From positions 2,506,501-2,570,500 of the forward strand of contig NZ_CP023747.1 of NCBI RefSeq assembly GCF_008704995.1: DNA of 64,000 nucleotides, read 5' to 3'. Every line of letters starts with the position of its first letter. Position 1 is the first letter of the stretch. This DNA is from Streptomyces nodosus. Its GTDB lineage: Bacteria; Actinomycetota; Actinomycetes; Streptomycetales; Streptomycetaceae. Shown piece by piece: positions 16,468 to 25,036 of the stretch. Position numbers and translations under genes: made by a program. A model generated the notes under the pieces. The model was not told where the DNA came from, made no database searches, and saw nothing but the letters and a program-made list of their open reading frames with translations.

Positions 16468-17124
16468 TCAGCCGGCCCCCATCTCCCACATCAGCAGCTC
16501 CGCATCCCGTAGCACCTCCGCCTCCAGGCCCCCGCCCCCGGTGATGCGCGCCGCGTCCCCCGGGCCCAACCGCTGCCCGCCCAGGAGCATTTCACCCCGT
16601 ACGACGTGAACATAGACATAGGGCGCATCCGGCACCGCCGTGCGGTCCCTGGCTTCCAGGCGGCGTACGTGCAGCAGCGCGCCCGCCTCGGGGACCGCGT
16701 AGCGGGTGGAGCCCGCGAGGGCGGGGACGGCCTCGTAGGCAGGGAATCCGCCGGGCTCCAGGGGGGCCAGCCACATCTGGACGAAGGTCAGCGGAATCGT
16801 GCCCTCGTTGCGTTCCGTGTGCCGCACCCCGCCCGCCGCGCTGAGGTGCTGGAGGCCGCCGGGGCCGATCACCGAGGTGCGGCCCGTCGAGTCGCGGTGG
16901 GTCAGCTCACCCTCCACCACCCAGGTGACGATCTCCGTATGGCTGTGCCGATGCTCGTCGAAACCCGCACCGGGCGCGAGCCGTTCCTCGTTGCAGGCGA
17001 TCAGCGCGCCGAAGCGGAGGTTGTCCGGGGCGTAGTGGGGGCCGAAGCTGAAGGAGTGCAGGGACTCGATCCCGGCGGCCGGGTCCCCTCCCCGGTAGCG
17101 CTCACCGGCGCGCCGTACATCCAT
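16468..17124 (-). CDS. Pirin family protein (bicupin)
   Basis: This 218-residue protein has a pirin-type double cupin fold. The metal-binding His set lies in GFDEHRHSHTEIVTWVVEGELTHRDSTG (H-x-H-x-H), and a Glu follows further on in the pirin pattern. The second cupin (RDRTAVPDAPYVYVHVVRGEMLLGGQRLGPGDAARITG) has lost these residues, as is usual. Pirins are cytoplasmic; some have quercetinase activity or bind pyruvate dehydrogenase in Streptomyces, where pirin modulates central carbon flux, which is of note because aceE and the fatty acid genes are near. ATG at 17124 is preferred over the longer frame. It is divergent from fasR. Confidence 0.9.
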   Translation of the reverse strand: MDVRRAGERYRGGDPAAGIESLHSFSFGPHYAPDNLRFGALIACNEERLAPGAGFDEHRHSHTEIVTWVVEGELTHRDSTGRTSVIGPGGLQHLSAAGGVRHTERNEGTIPLTFVQMWLAPLEPGGFPAYEAVPALAGSTRYAVPEAGALLHVRRLEARDRTAVPDAPYVYVHVVRGEMLLGGQRLGPGDAARITGGGGLEAEVLRDAELLMWEMGAG

Positions 17125-17204
17125 CACAGCCCCACCGTAGTCCCAGGCCCCACCCCCGGGGACCCCCACCGCACGGCCCCGGCCCGATAAGGCAGTCTTG
17201 TCCC

Positions 17205-18410
17205 GTGCCCGAACCCGAAGCCACCCCCGCCCCTCACGCAGCGCGCTCCGTCCACCCCCATGCCGCCACCCTGAAGCGGCTGGAGAAATCCTCCGGAAGC
17301 CTCGCCGCGCAGGCCATCGCGCGGATGGACGAGACCCTGCCGTGGTACCGGGCGATGCCCCCGGAGAACCGGTCGTGGATCGGTCTGGTGGCCCAGGCGG
17401 GCATCGCCGCGTTCACCGAGTGGTTCCGGCGTCCCGATGCCCCGCAGGCCATCTCCACCGATGTCTTCGGCACCGCGCCGCGCGAACTGACGCGTGCCAT
17501 CACCCTGCGGCAGACCGTGGAGATGGTGCGGACCACCATCGAGGTCATGGAGTCCGCCATCGACGAGGTGGCCGCTCCCGGCGACGAGGCCGTGCTGCGC
17601 GAGGCGCTCCTGGTGTACGCCCGTGAGATCGCCTTCGCCACCGCCCAGGTCTACGCCCAGGCCGCCGAGGCCCGCGGTGCCTGGGACGCCCGGCTGGAAT
17701 CGCTGGTGGTGAACGCCGTGCTCAGCGGGGAGGCCGACGAGGGGGCCGTCAGCCGGGCCGCGGCGCTCGGCTGGAACTCGCCAAACCATGTGTGCGTGGT
17801 GCTGGGGACGGCCCCCGACGGGGACAGCGAGTTGACGGTCGAGGCCATCCGGCGGGCGGCCCGGCACGCCAAGCTCCAGGTGCTCACCGGAGTGCTCGGG
17901 GACCGTCTGGTGGTGATCGCCGGGGGCCGTGACAATCCGCTCGCCGTCGCCAAATCGCTGATCGGCCCGTTCGCCCCCGGCCCCGTGGTGGCCGGGCCGA
18001 TCGTGCCCGATCTGCTCGCCGCGACCCGCTCCGCGCAGGCCGCCGCCGCGGGCCTCAAGGCGTGTTCCGCCTGGCAGGACGCACCGCGTCCGGTGCTGGC
18101 GGACGACCTGCTCCCGGAGCGCGCGATCGCCGGAGACCCCAGCGCGCGCGAGCAGTTGGTGGAGGAGATCTACAGACCGCTGGAGGAGGCGGGATCCGCA
18201 CTCCTGGAGACCCTCAGCGTCTATCTGGAACAGGCCTCCAGCCTCGAAGGTGCGGCCCGGATGCTTTTCGTTCACCCGAACACCGTGCGCTACCGGCTCC
18301 GACGTGTGACAGACGTCACCGGCTGGTCACCCTCTGATGTACGCTCCGCGTTCACGTTGCGGATCGCGCTGATCCTGGGGCGGCTGACCGAGGGAGATCC
18401 ACAGATCTAG
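17205..18410 (+). CDS. fasR: FasR-type activator of fatty acid synthesis (PucR family)
   Basis: This 401-residue regulator has a long N-terminal sensing region and the C-terminal PucR-type helix-turn-helix: LEQASSLEGAARMLFVHPNTVRYRLRRVTDVTGWSPSDVRSAFTLRIALILGRL (residues 340-395). Its position directly before fabD-fabH-acpP-fabF, on the same strand, matches FasR of S. coelicolor, which is known to bind that promoter and activate the operon. The identification rests on this synteny and on family membership. GTG at 17205 is used; CAGTCT lies 6 nt upstream and could be a leaderless -10, and no ribosome site is seen. The stop is three bases from the palindrome in the fab promoter, so activation probably needs binding right there. 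Confidence 0.93.
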   Translation: MPEPEATPAPHAARSVHPHAATLKRLEKSSGSLAAQAIARMDETLPWYRAMPPENRSWIGLVAQAGIAAFTEWFRRPDAPQAISTDVFGTAPRELTRAITLRQTVEMVRTTIEVMESAIDEVAAPGDEAVLREALLVYAREIAFATAQVYAQAAEARGAWDARLESLVVNAVLSGEADEGAVSRAAALGWNSPNHVCVVLGTAPDGDSELTVEAIRRAARHAKLQVLTGVLGDRLVVIAGGRDNPLAVAKSLIGPFAPGPVVAGPIVPDLLAATRSAQAAAAGLKACSAWQDAPRPVLADDLLPERAIAGDPSAREQLVEEIYRPLEEAGSALLETLSVYLEQASSLEGAARMLFVHPNTVRYRLRRVTDVTGWSPSDVRSAFTLRIALILGRLTEGDPQI

Positions 18411-18412
18411 TC

Positions 18413-18433
18413 TTTTGTCGGGGCCCAACAAAA
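18413..18433 (+). promoter_or_regulatory. Palindrome TTTTGT-N9-ACAAAA in the fabD promoter region
   Basis: TTTTGT (18413-18418) and ACAAAA (18428-18433) are exact inverted repeats separated by nine G/C-rich bases, placed 60-80 nt before the fabD start. AT-rich arms stand out in this 70% GC context. It is the obvious candidate FasR site, but I have no binding data. Confidence 0.5.
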
Positions 18434-18499
18434 CCCCTTGCTGTTCTTCGTCCCTGTCCCCACGGGCGGCTTCGGCCGTCCCCAAGAGAGAGTGTGAGA

Positions 18500-19417
18500 G
18501 TGCTCGTACTCGTCGCTCCCGGCCAGGGCGCTCAGACGCCTGGCTTCCTGACCCCCTGGCTCGACCTCCCCGGCGCGGCCGACCGTGTCGCCGCCTGGTC
18601 GGACGCCATCGGGCTCGACCTCGCCCATTACGGCACGCAGGCCGACGCCGATGCCATCCGTGACACCGCGGTGGCCCAGCCCCTGCTGGTCGCCGCCGGT
18701 CTGCTGTCCGCGACGGCACTCGGTGACTTCGTGCCCGGCGCCGTCGCCGGCCACAGCGTCGGCGAGATCACCGCGGCCGCCTTCGCGGGCGTCCTCGACG
18801 ACACCGCGGCGCTCAGGCTGGTCCGCAGGCGGGGTCTGGCGATGGCCGAGGCCGCCGCCCTCACGCCCACGGGCATGTCGGCGCTGCTCGGCGGCGACCC
18901 CACGACGTCGGTCCCGCATCTGGAGAAGCTCGGCCTGACTCCGGCGAACGTCAACGGCGCGGGGCAGATCGTGGCCGCCGGCACCCTGGAGCAGCTCGCC
19001 GCCCTGGAGGCGGACAAGCCCGAGGGCGTGCGCCGTGTCGTCGCGCTCAAGGTGGCCGGTGCGTTCCACACGCACCACATGGCCCCCGCGGTCGACGCTC
19101 TCGCCGAGGCCGCCGAGGCGCTGACGCCGGCTCAGCCGAGGGTCACCTATGTCTCGAACAGGGACGGCCAGACCGTCGAGACCGGCGGCGAGGTGCTCCA
19201 GCGTCTGGTCGGCCAGGTCGCCAACCCGGTCCGCTGGGACCTGTGCATGGAGACCTTCGAGAAGCTGGGTGCGACCGCCCTGATCGAGGTGTGCCCCGGC
19301 GGCACCCTGACCGGCCTCGCCAAGCGCGCGCTGCCCGGTGTCACGACCCTGGCCCTGAAGACCCCCGACGACCTTGACGCTGCTCGTGCCCTCATCGCCG
19401 AGCACAGCGCCCGGTGA
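18500..19417 (+). CDS. fabD: Malonyl-CoA:ACP transacylase
   Basis: This enzyme of about 305 residues moves the malonyl group from CoA to acyl carrier protein, supplying extender units for fatty acids and often for polyketides too. The start MLVLVAPGQGAQTPGFL is the usual FabD opening. The active Ser lies in VAGHSVGEITAAAFAGVL (GHSxG) and the catalytic His in VAGAFHTHHMAPAVDAL; QPLLVAA and the C-terminal FEKLGATALIEVCPGGTLTGLAKR are also typical. GTG at 18500 has GAGAG at suitable distance; the in-frame GTG at 18494 would add two residues and crowds that site. It is the first gene of the fab operon and overlaps an alternative start of fabH. Confidence 0.96.
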   Translation: MLVLVAPGQGAQTPGFLTPWLDLPGAADRVAAWSDAIGLDLAHYGTQADADAIRDTAVAQPLLVAAGLLSATALGDFVPGAVAGHSVGEITAAAFAGVLDDTAALRLVRRRGLAMAEAAALTPTGMSALLGGDPTTSVPHLEKLGLTPANVNGAGQIVAAGTLEQLAALEADKPEGVRRVVALKVAGAFHTHHMAPAVDALAEAAEALTPAQPRVTYVSNRDGQTVETGGEVLQRLVGQVANPVRWDLCMETFEKLGATALIEVCPGGTLTGLAKRALPGVTTLALKTPDDLDAARALIAEHSAR

Positions 19418-19428
19418 GGAGCCCGAGC

Positions 19429-20460
19429 ATGTCGAAGATCAAGGCCCGCAGGGGCGCTCCCTTTGCGCGCATCATCGGTGTCGGCGGCTACCGCCCGGTC
19501 CGTGTGGTGCCCAACGAGGTGATCCTGGAGAAGATCGACTCCTCGGACGAGTGGATCCGCTCCCGCTCCGGCATCGAGACCCGGCACTGGGCCAACGGCG
19601 AGGAGACCGTCGCCGCGATGTCCGTCGAGGCGTCCGGCAAGGCGATCGCCGCCGCCGGGATCGCCGCCGAGCAGATCGGCGCGGTCGTGGTCTCCACGGT
19701 CTCCCACTTCAGCCAGACCCCGGCCATCGCCACCGAGATCGCCGACAAGCTGGGCACCGACAAGGCCGCCGCCTTCGACATCTCGGCCGGCTGCGCGGGC
19801 TTCGGCTACGGCCTCACCCTCGCCAAGGGCATGGTCGTCGAGGGATCGGCGGAGTACGTCCTGGTGATCGGCGTGGAGCGGCTGTCCGATCTGACGGACC
19901 ACGAGGACCGGGCCACCGCCTTCCTGTTCGGCGACGGCGCGGGCGCGGTCGTGGTGGGCCCCTCCGAGGAGCCGCACATCGGCCCGACCGTGTGGGGCTC
20001 GGAGGGCGACAAGGCCGACACCATCAGGCAGACGGTGCCCTGGAGCGACTTCCGGGTCGGGGACCTCTCGAAGCTGCCCCTCGACAGCGAGGGCAACATC
20101 AAGTTTCCCGCGATCACCCAGGAGGGCCAGGCGGTCTTCCGCTGGGCCGTGTTCGAGATGGCGAAGGTCGCCCAGCAGGCGCTGGACGCGGCCGGGATCA
20201 CCGCGGACGACCTGGACGTCTTCATCCCGCACCAGGCGAACGTGCGGATCATCGACTCGATGGTGAAGACTCTCAAGCTGCCGGAGCACGTCATGGTCGC
20301 CCGTGACATCCGCACCACCGGCAACACCTCGGCCGCCTCGATCCCGCTCGCGATGGAGCGGCTCCTGGCGACCGGCGAGGCGAAGAGCGGCGACACCGCG
20401 CTCGTCATCGGTTTCGGGGCGGGTCTCGTGTACGCCGCAACGGTCGTTACCCTCCCCTAG
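19429..20460 (+). CDS. fabH: 3-oxoacyl-ACP synthase III
   Basis: This 343-residue condensing enzyme joins an acyl-CoA starter (acetyl- or branched-chain CoA in streptomycetes) to malonyl-ACP and so starts each fatty acid. The catalytic Cys is in FDISAGCAGFGYGLTLA, the His in FIPHQANVRIIDSMVKTL and the Asn in IRTTGNTSAASIPLAMERLL. WIRSRSGIETRHWA is the normal FabH segment near residue 45. ATG at 19429 has GAGGAG 7 nt upstream; the GTG at 19414 overlaps the fabD stop and is less likely. It lies 11 nt after fabD in the same operon. Confidence 0.96.
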   Translation: MSKIKARRGAPFARIIGVGGYRPVRVVPNEVILEKIDSSDEWIRSRSGIETRHWANGEETVAAMSVEASGKAIAAAGIAAEQIGAVVVSTVSHFSQTPAIATEIADKLGTDKAAAFDISAGCAGFGYGLTLAKGMVVEGSAEYVLVIGVERLSDLTDHEDRATAFLFGDGAGAVVVGPSEEPHIGPTVWGSEGDKADTIRQTVPWSDFRVGDLSKLPLDSEGNIKFPAITQEGQAVFRWAVFEMAKVAQQALDAAGITADDLDVFIPHQANVRIIDSMVKTLKLPEHVMVARDIRTTGNTSAASIPLAMERLLATGEAKSGDTALVIGFGAGLVYAATVVTLP

Positions 20461-20561
20461 GCACTCCGTGCCGGATCTTGGATCCGGTGCGGGACCTGCA
20501 CCAACCTGCCGCTGACGCGGCGGGCGCCACACCCTATGGAAACTACGAAGGAGCGCCTGAC

Positions 20562-20810
20562 ATGGCCGCCACTCAGGAAGAGATCGTCGCCGGTCTCGCC
20601 GAGATCGTGAACGAGATCGCCGGGATCCCCACCGAGGACGTCCAGCTGGACAAGTCCTTCACCGACGACCTGGACGTCGACTCGCTGTCCATGGTCGAGG
20701 TCGTCGTCGCCGCCGAAGAGCGCTTCGACGTGAAGATCCCGGACGACGACGTCAAGAACCTCAAGACGGTCGGTGACGCCGCCGAATACATCCTCAAGCA
20801 CCAGGCCTGA
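20562..20810 (+). CDS. acpP: Acyl carrier protein
   Basis: This 82-residue acidic four-helix protein carries the growing acyl chain on a phosphopantetheine arm. The attachment Ser is in DDLDVDSLSMVEVVVAAEERFDV (DSL motif, about residue 41). It ends DVKNLKTVGDAAEYILKHQA as usual. ATG at 20562 is preceded by AAGGAG, so the longer frame beginning upstream is not used. It lies about 100 nt after fabH and 120 nt before fabF, all on one strand. The surrounding synthases mark it as the fatty-acid-specific ACP rather than a polyketide ACP. Confidence 0.97.
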   Translation: MAATQEEIVAGLAEIVNEIAGIPTEDVQLDKSFTDDLDVDSLSMVEVVVAAEERFDVKIPDDDVKNLKTVGDAAEYILKHQA

Positions 20811-20933
20811 TCGACCGATCAACCTGGGCAGACAGCCCGGACGCCGGGCCCGTGGGCCCGGCCGCCGGGCCGTCGCCCCGCCACCCGGCGGTGGCGCCGC
20901 TGAATCCTCGTATCCGTTGGAGAAAGAATTCCC

Positions 20934-22205
20934 GTGAGCTCGACCAATCGCACCGTGGTCGTCACCGGTATCGGCGCAACCACACCGCTGGGTGGCGACG
21001 CGGCCTCTACCTGGGAGGGCCTGGTCTCCGGCACCTCCGGTGTCCGCCCCATCGAGAAGGAGTGGGCCGCCGAGCAGGCGGTCCGTATCGCGGCGCAGAT
21101 CGCCGTGGAACCGTCCGAGGTCATCCCCCGGCCGCAGGCCCGCCGACTGGACCGCTCCGCGCAGTTCGCGCTGATCGCCGCCAAGGAGGCCTGGGCGGAC
21201 GCCGGTTTCACCGACAAGGCGGGTGCGGACGCCAGTGTCGACCCCGACCGGCTGGGTACGGTCGTCGCCTCCGGCATCGGCGGTGTGACGACCCTCCTCG
21301 ACCAGTACGACGTGCTCAAGGAGAAGGGCGTACGCCGCGTCTCCCCGCACACCGTGCCGATGCTGATGCCGAACGGTCCGTCCGCCAACGTGGGTCTGCT
21401 CGTGGGCGCCCGCGCGGGTGTGCACACCCCGGTCTCCGCCTGTGCGTCGGGCGCCGAGGCCATCGGCTACGCCATCGAGATGATCCGCACCGGCCGCGCC
21501 GACGTCGTCGTCGCCGGCGGCACGGAGGCGGCGATCCACCCGCTGCCGATCGCCGCGTTCGGCAACATGATGGCGATGTCCAAGAACAACGACGACCCGC
21601 AGGGCGCCTCGCGTCCCTACGACGTCGACCGTGACGGCTTCGTCCTCGGTGAGGGCGCCGGCATCCTGGTCCTGGAGTCCGCCGAGCACGCCGCCGCGCG
21701 CGGTGCCCGCGTCTACGCGGAGGCGGTCGGCCAGGGCATCTCCGCCGACGCCCATGACATCGTCCAGCCGGAGCCCGAGGGCCGCGGCATCTCCCACGCC
21801 CTGCAGCACCTGCTCGACAACACCGGCCTCGACCCGGCCGAGGTGATGCACGCGAACGCACACGCCACCTCCACGCCGGCCGGTGACGTGGCCGAGCTGA
21901 AGGCGCTGCGCAAGGTCTTCGGCGACGACGCGGACCACATCGCGGTCTCGGCGACCAAGTCGATGATCGGTCATCTGCTCGGTGGCGCGGGCGGCGTGGA
22001 GTCGGTGGCGACGGTGCTCGCGCTCTACCACCGCATCGCCCCGCCGACGATCAACGTCGACAACCTCGACCCGGAGGCCGAGGCCAACGCCGACATCGTG
22101 CGCGGCAAGGCCCGCAAGCTGCCCGCCGAGGGCCGTATCGCCGCGCTGAACAATTCGTTCGGCTTCGGCGGCCACAACGTGGTCCTGGCGTTCCGCACGG
22201 TCTGA
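20934..22205 (+). CDS. fabF: 3-oxoacyl-ACP synthase II
   Basis: This 423-residue condensing enzyme elongates acyl-ACP with malonyl-ACP. The catalytic Cys lies in GVHTPVSACASGAEAIGYA, one His in MHANAHATSTPAGDVAELKAL, and Lys/His in AVSATKSMIGHLLGGAGGVESVATVLAL. The end NNSFGFGGHNVVLAFR is the family hallmark. GTG at 20934 has GGAGAAAG before it. FabF is the last gene of the operon; the hairpin at 22298-22339 ends it. Together with fabD, fabH and acpP it forms the core of type II fatty acid synthesis; ketoreductase, dehydratase and enoyl reductase are elsewhere. Confidence 0.96.
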   Translation: MSSTNRTVVVTGIGATTPLGGDAASTWEGLVSGTSGVRPIEKEWAAEQAVRIAAQIAVEPSEVIPRPQARRLDRSAQFALIAAKEAWADAGFTDKAGADASVDPDRLGTVVASGIGGVTTLLDQYDVLKEKGVRRVSPHTVPMLMPNGPSANVGLLVGARAGVHTPVSACASGAEAIGYAIEMIRTGRADVVVAGGTEAAIHPLPIAAFGNMMAMSKNNDDPQGASRPYDVDRDGFVLGEGAGILVLESAEHAAARGARVYAEAVGQGISADAHDIVQPEPEGRGISHALQHLLDNTGLDPAEVMHANAHATSTPAGDVAELKALRKVFGDDADHIAVSATKSMIGHLLGGAGGVESVATVLALYHRIAPPTINVDNLDPEAEANADIVRGKARKLPAEGRIAALNNSFGFGGHNVVLAFRTV

Positions 22206-22297
22206 CCCGGGTCGCCCCCGCACGACGGGGCCGGTCCGGCGCGGGCCCGTCCCCGCGTCCCCGCAGTACACCCGGGCGCGGTCCGTACCCCCGGCAG

Positions 22298-22339
22298 CAC
22301 GGGAAGGGCCCCCACCACTCGGTGGGGGCCCTTCCCGTG
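22298..22339. terminator. Bidirectional terminator fabF / DUF3145 gene
   Basis: CACGGGAAGGGCCCCCACC (22298-22316) pairs perfectly with 22321-22339 around ACTC. The 19-bp stem sits between two convergent genes and should stop transcription from both sides. Confidence 0.9.
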
Positions 22340-22379
22340 GTCATGGGGTCCGGTGGGCTCACAGGGGGTCAGTAGGCCT

Positions 22380-22874
22380 TCAGACGACCTGGTGCAGCCA
22401 TCGCACCGGCGCGCCCTCGCCCGCGTACCGGAACGGCTCCAGTTCGTCGTCCCACGGCTTGCCCAGGAGCTTGGCGAGTTCGGCCTCCAGGTCGCTCTCC
22501 CCGCGCTGGGAGCGCACCAGGGCGGCGCGCAGCCGGTCCTCGGGGATCAGGATGTCGCCGTGGATGCCGGTGACCGCGTGGAAGATGCCGAGGCCGGGGG
22601 TGCAGCTGTAGCGCTCGCCCTCGGCGGTCGGGCAGGGTTCCGAGGTGACCTCGAAGCGCAGCAGCTGCCAGCCGCGCAGCGCGGAGGCGAGCTTGGAGGC
22701 GGTGCCGGCCTCGCCCTGCCAGGAGAACTCCGATCTCCAGGTGCCGGGAGAGGCGGGCTGCCGGATCCAGTCGAGGTTGACCCGCGTGCCCAGCACACCC
22801 GCCACCGCCCACTCGACGTGCGGGCACAGTGCGCGTGGCGCGGAGTGCACGTACAGGACTCCACGTGTCGTCAC
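22380..22874 (-). CDS. DUF3145 family protein
   Basis: This 164-residue cytoplasmic protein belongs to DUF3145, found next to the fab operon in actinobacteria. It shows TTRGVLYVHSAPRALCPHVEWAVAGVLG, SWQGEAGTASKLASALRGWQLLRFEVTSEP, YSCTPGLGIFHAVTGIHGDILIPEDRLR and the C-terminal WDDELEPFRYAGEGAPVRWLHQVV. No catalytic pattern or membrane segment is evident; the three Cys and the repeated His are not in a known metal motif. GTG at 22874 has GGAGG five bases upstream. It converges with fabF. Conservation of this neighbourhood hints at a role linked to lipid or envelope metabolism, but that is inference. Confidence 0.9.
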   Translation of the reverse strand: MTTRGVLYVHSAPRALCPHVEWAVAGVLGTRVNLDWIRQPASPGTWRSEFSWQGEAGTASKLASALRGWQLLRFEVTSEPCPTAEGERYSCTPGLGIFHAVTGIHGDILIPEDRLRAALVRSQRGESDLEAELAKLLGKPWDDELEPFRYAGEGAPVRWLHQVV

Positions 22875-23114
22875 CTGAACCTCCGGGCAGACCGCGACAT
22901 CTTGTAACTTTGAGGAACCAGCGTGGCAGGGCTGCCACGGGGCGAGGCTACCGTGCGACGGGGCAAGGAGTGTGACGTACCGTCGGTCCGGGCGGTCGCG
23001 AACTCCGAGGTTTCACCCAAGGGGACGCGGCACTGACCCAATGTGTTCGAAGCACGGTCGAACAAGGGCGTCCACGGACCGGCCGGCCGTGGGCCATGAG
23101 CAAGGGGACCAGGG

Positions 23115-24005
23115 ATGCGGAAGCGAAGCCACCGGGTGCGAGCCGTCGTCGCCCTCGCGGCGGCGGCCGTCCTGGGGCTCACCGGCTGCGACCCCTCCGG
23201 CGACGGGGGCTCACGGAGCACCGGAGCGCGGCCGTCGCCGAGGCCCGCCCCGGTCTGGAACACCTCCCCCCGCTCGATCGCCGCGGTCGGCGACTCCATC
23301 ACCCGCGGCTTCGACGCCTGCCATGTGCTGTCCGACTGTCCCGAGGTGTCGTGGGCGACGGGCAGCGACGCCCGGGTCGACAGTCTCGCGGTGCGCCTGC
23401 TCGGGGCGGCCGGGGCCGGGCTGCACAGCTGGAACTACGCGGTGACCGGGGCCCGTGTCTCCGATCTGGCCGGGCAGATGGCGCAGGCCGCCCAGCAGAG
23501 TCCTGAGCTGGTGACGGTGATGATCGGCGCCAATGACGCCTGCCGTTCCTCCGCCGCCGCGATGACCCCGGTCGCCACCTTCCGGGCCCGTTTCCAGGAG
23601 GCCATGGACACCCTGCGCGAGGCGCAGCCGCGGGCGCAGGTGTATGTCTCCAGCGTGCCGAATCTGAAGCGCCTGTGGTCGCAGGGCCGCACCAGCCCGC
23701 TCGGCAAGGAGGTGTGGAAGCTGGGCGTCTGCCCGTCCATGCTGGGCGACGCGGACGCCCTGGACACGGCGGCGACAAAGCGGCGCGACAAGGTCCAGGC
23801 CCGGGTGAAGGCGTACAACCGGGTGCTGGAGGAGGTGTGCGCCAAGGACCGGCGGTGCCGCTTCGACGGCGGCGCGGTCTTCGACTTCCGCTTCGGCACC
23901 GACCAGCTGAGCCACTGGGACTGGTTCCACCCGAGCAGGAACGGCCAGGCCCGACTCGCCGAGATCGCCTATCGCACGGTGACGGCGAAGGACCCGGTCA
24001 CCTAA
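23115..24005 (+). CDS. SGNH/GDSL hydrolase lipoprotein
   Basis: This 296-residue secreted lipoprotein esterase has a signal peptide with Arg/Lys-rich start and a lipobox (VLGLTGC, Cys at about residue 25), so it is anchored to the outer face of the membrane. The SGNH blocks are AAVGDSITRGFD (nucleophile Ser), the block I Gly and block III GANDAC, and the C-terminal DWFHPSRNGQARLAEIAY with catalytic Asp and His. Several Cys (DACHVLSDC, GVCPS, EEVCAKDRRC) suggest disulfides, as in secreted streptomycete lipases. ATG at 23115 follows AAGGGGACC. Its substrate is probably an ester of a lipid or polysaccharide. Aldose epimerase begins 10 nt later. Confidence 0.92.
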   Translation: MRKRSHRVRAVVALAAAAVLGLTGCDPSGDGGSRSTGARPSPRPAPVWNTSPRSIAAVGDSITRGFDACHVLSDCPEVSWATGSDARVDSLAVRLLGAAGAGLHSWNYAVTGARVSDLAGQMAQAAQQSPELVTVMIGANDACRSSAAAMTPVATFRARFQEAMDTLREAQPRAQVYVSSVPNLKRLWSQGRTSPLGKEVWKLGVCPSMLGDADALDTAATKRRDKVQARVKAYNRVLEEVCAKDRRCRFDGGAVFDFRFGTDQLSHWDWFHPSRNGQARLAEIAYRTVTAKDPVT

Positions 24006-24014
24006 GGTTTTCCC

Positions 24015-24989
24015 ATGAGCGAGGTATGCGGCACGCTGTCCGACGGCACACCGGTCCATCGCTGGACGCTGGAGCGGGCCGGGGTGCGGGTGCGGGTCCT
24101 GTCGTACGGCGGGATCGTGCAGTCGGTGCGGATTCCCGACCGGGGCGGGCAGCCGGCGGAGGTGGTGCTGGGCTTCCAGGACCTGGACGGCTATCTGCGC
24201 CATCCGGAGCCGTTCCTCGGGGCGCTGATCGGCCGGTACGCCAATCGCATCGCAGGCGCCCGCTTCCCGCTGGACGGCCGGACCTATGCGCTCGAACCGA
24301 ACGACGGGCCCAACTCGCTGCACGGCGGCGCCCTGGGCTTCGACAAGCGGATGTGGGACGTGGAGCCGGTCGAGCACGGCGTACGGCTGTCCCGGGTCAG
24401 CCCGCACGGCGAGGAGGGCTTCCCGGGCCGCCTCGAGGTCTCGGCGACGTACACCCTCGATGCGGACGGCGCGCTGCGCATCGCCTACGAGGCGGTCACG
24501 GACGCGCCGACCCTGGTCAATCTGACCAATCACTCCTACTGGAACCTGGCCGGTTCGGGTCAGGCCGAGGGGCATGAACTGCGCATCGCCGCCTCCCGGT
24601 TCACTCCGGTGGACCTGGATCTGATCCCGGCGGGCGAACCGGAGGACGTGGAGGGCACCCGCTTCGACTTCCGTACGGCGCGGAAGACCGGGTCGGGCTA
24701 CGACCACAACTTCGTGCTGGACAAGGGCGTGACCGCGGCCCCGGTGGAGATCGCCGAGCTGCACGATCCGGCGTCCGGGCGGGTCCTCACGGTGGCGACC
24801 ACCGAGCCCGGGCTCCAGCTCTACACCGCGGACCACATCGGCGAGCCCTTCACCCCCGGTGCCGGGATCGCGCTGGAGACCCAGCACTTCCCGGACTCCC
24901 CGCACCGGCCGGAGTTCCCGAGCACGGAACTCAGGCCGGGCGAGGTCTACCACTCGGAGACGGTGTACGGCTTCGGGGTGCGGGGCTAG
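24015..24989 (+). CDS. galM: Aldose 1-epimerase (galactose mutarotase)
   Basis: This 324-residue cytoplasmic enzyme interconverts alpha and beta anomers of aldoses. It has GRYANRIAGARFPLDG, the conserved NDGPNSLHGGALGFDKRMWD (first catalytic His), NLTNHSYWNLAG (second His), YDHNFVLDKG and the Glu in GIALETQHFPDSPHRPEFPS, so all key residues are present. ATG at 24015 lies 6 nt after TAAGGT, which both overlaps the TAA stop of the preceding gene and could be a weak ribosome site (AAGG) or a -10 box. It is next to a convergent GH3 glycosidase, so the pair may act on released sugars. Its TAG stop lies inside the 17-bp repeat described at 24984. Confidence 0.92.
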   Translation: MSEVCGTLSDGTPVHRWTLERAGVRVRVLSYGGIVQSVRIPDRGGQPAEVVLGFQDLDGYLRHPEPFLGALIGRYANRIAGARFPLDGRTYALEPNDGPNSLHGGALGFDKRMWDVEPVEHGVRLSRVSPHGEEGFPGRLEVSATYTLDADGALRIAYEAVTDAPTLVNLTNHSYWNLAGSGQAEGHELRIAASRFTPVDLDLIPAGEPEDVEGTRFDFRTARKTGSGYDHNFVLDKGVTAAPVEIAELHDPASGRVLTVATTEPGLQLYTADHIGEPFTPGAGIALETQHFPDSPHRPEFPSTELRPGEVYHSETVYGFGVRG

Positions 24990-25000
24990 TGCTGTGACCG
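24984..25000 (+). repeat. 17-bp repeat spanning a stop codon, copy 2
   Basis: GGCTAGTGCTGTGACCG is identical to 16404-16420 and again places TAG as the gene's stop. The flanks of the two copies differ. Confidence 0.85.
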
Positions 25001-25036
25001 GGCCGGAGCGCGGGCCCCGGCACCCCCGGGGCCGGG

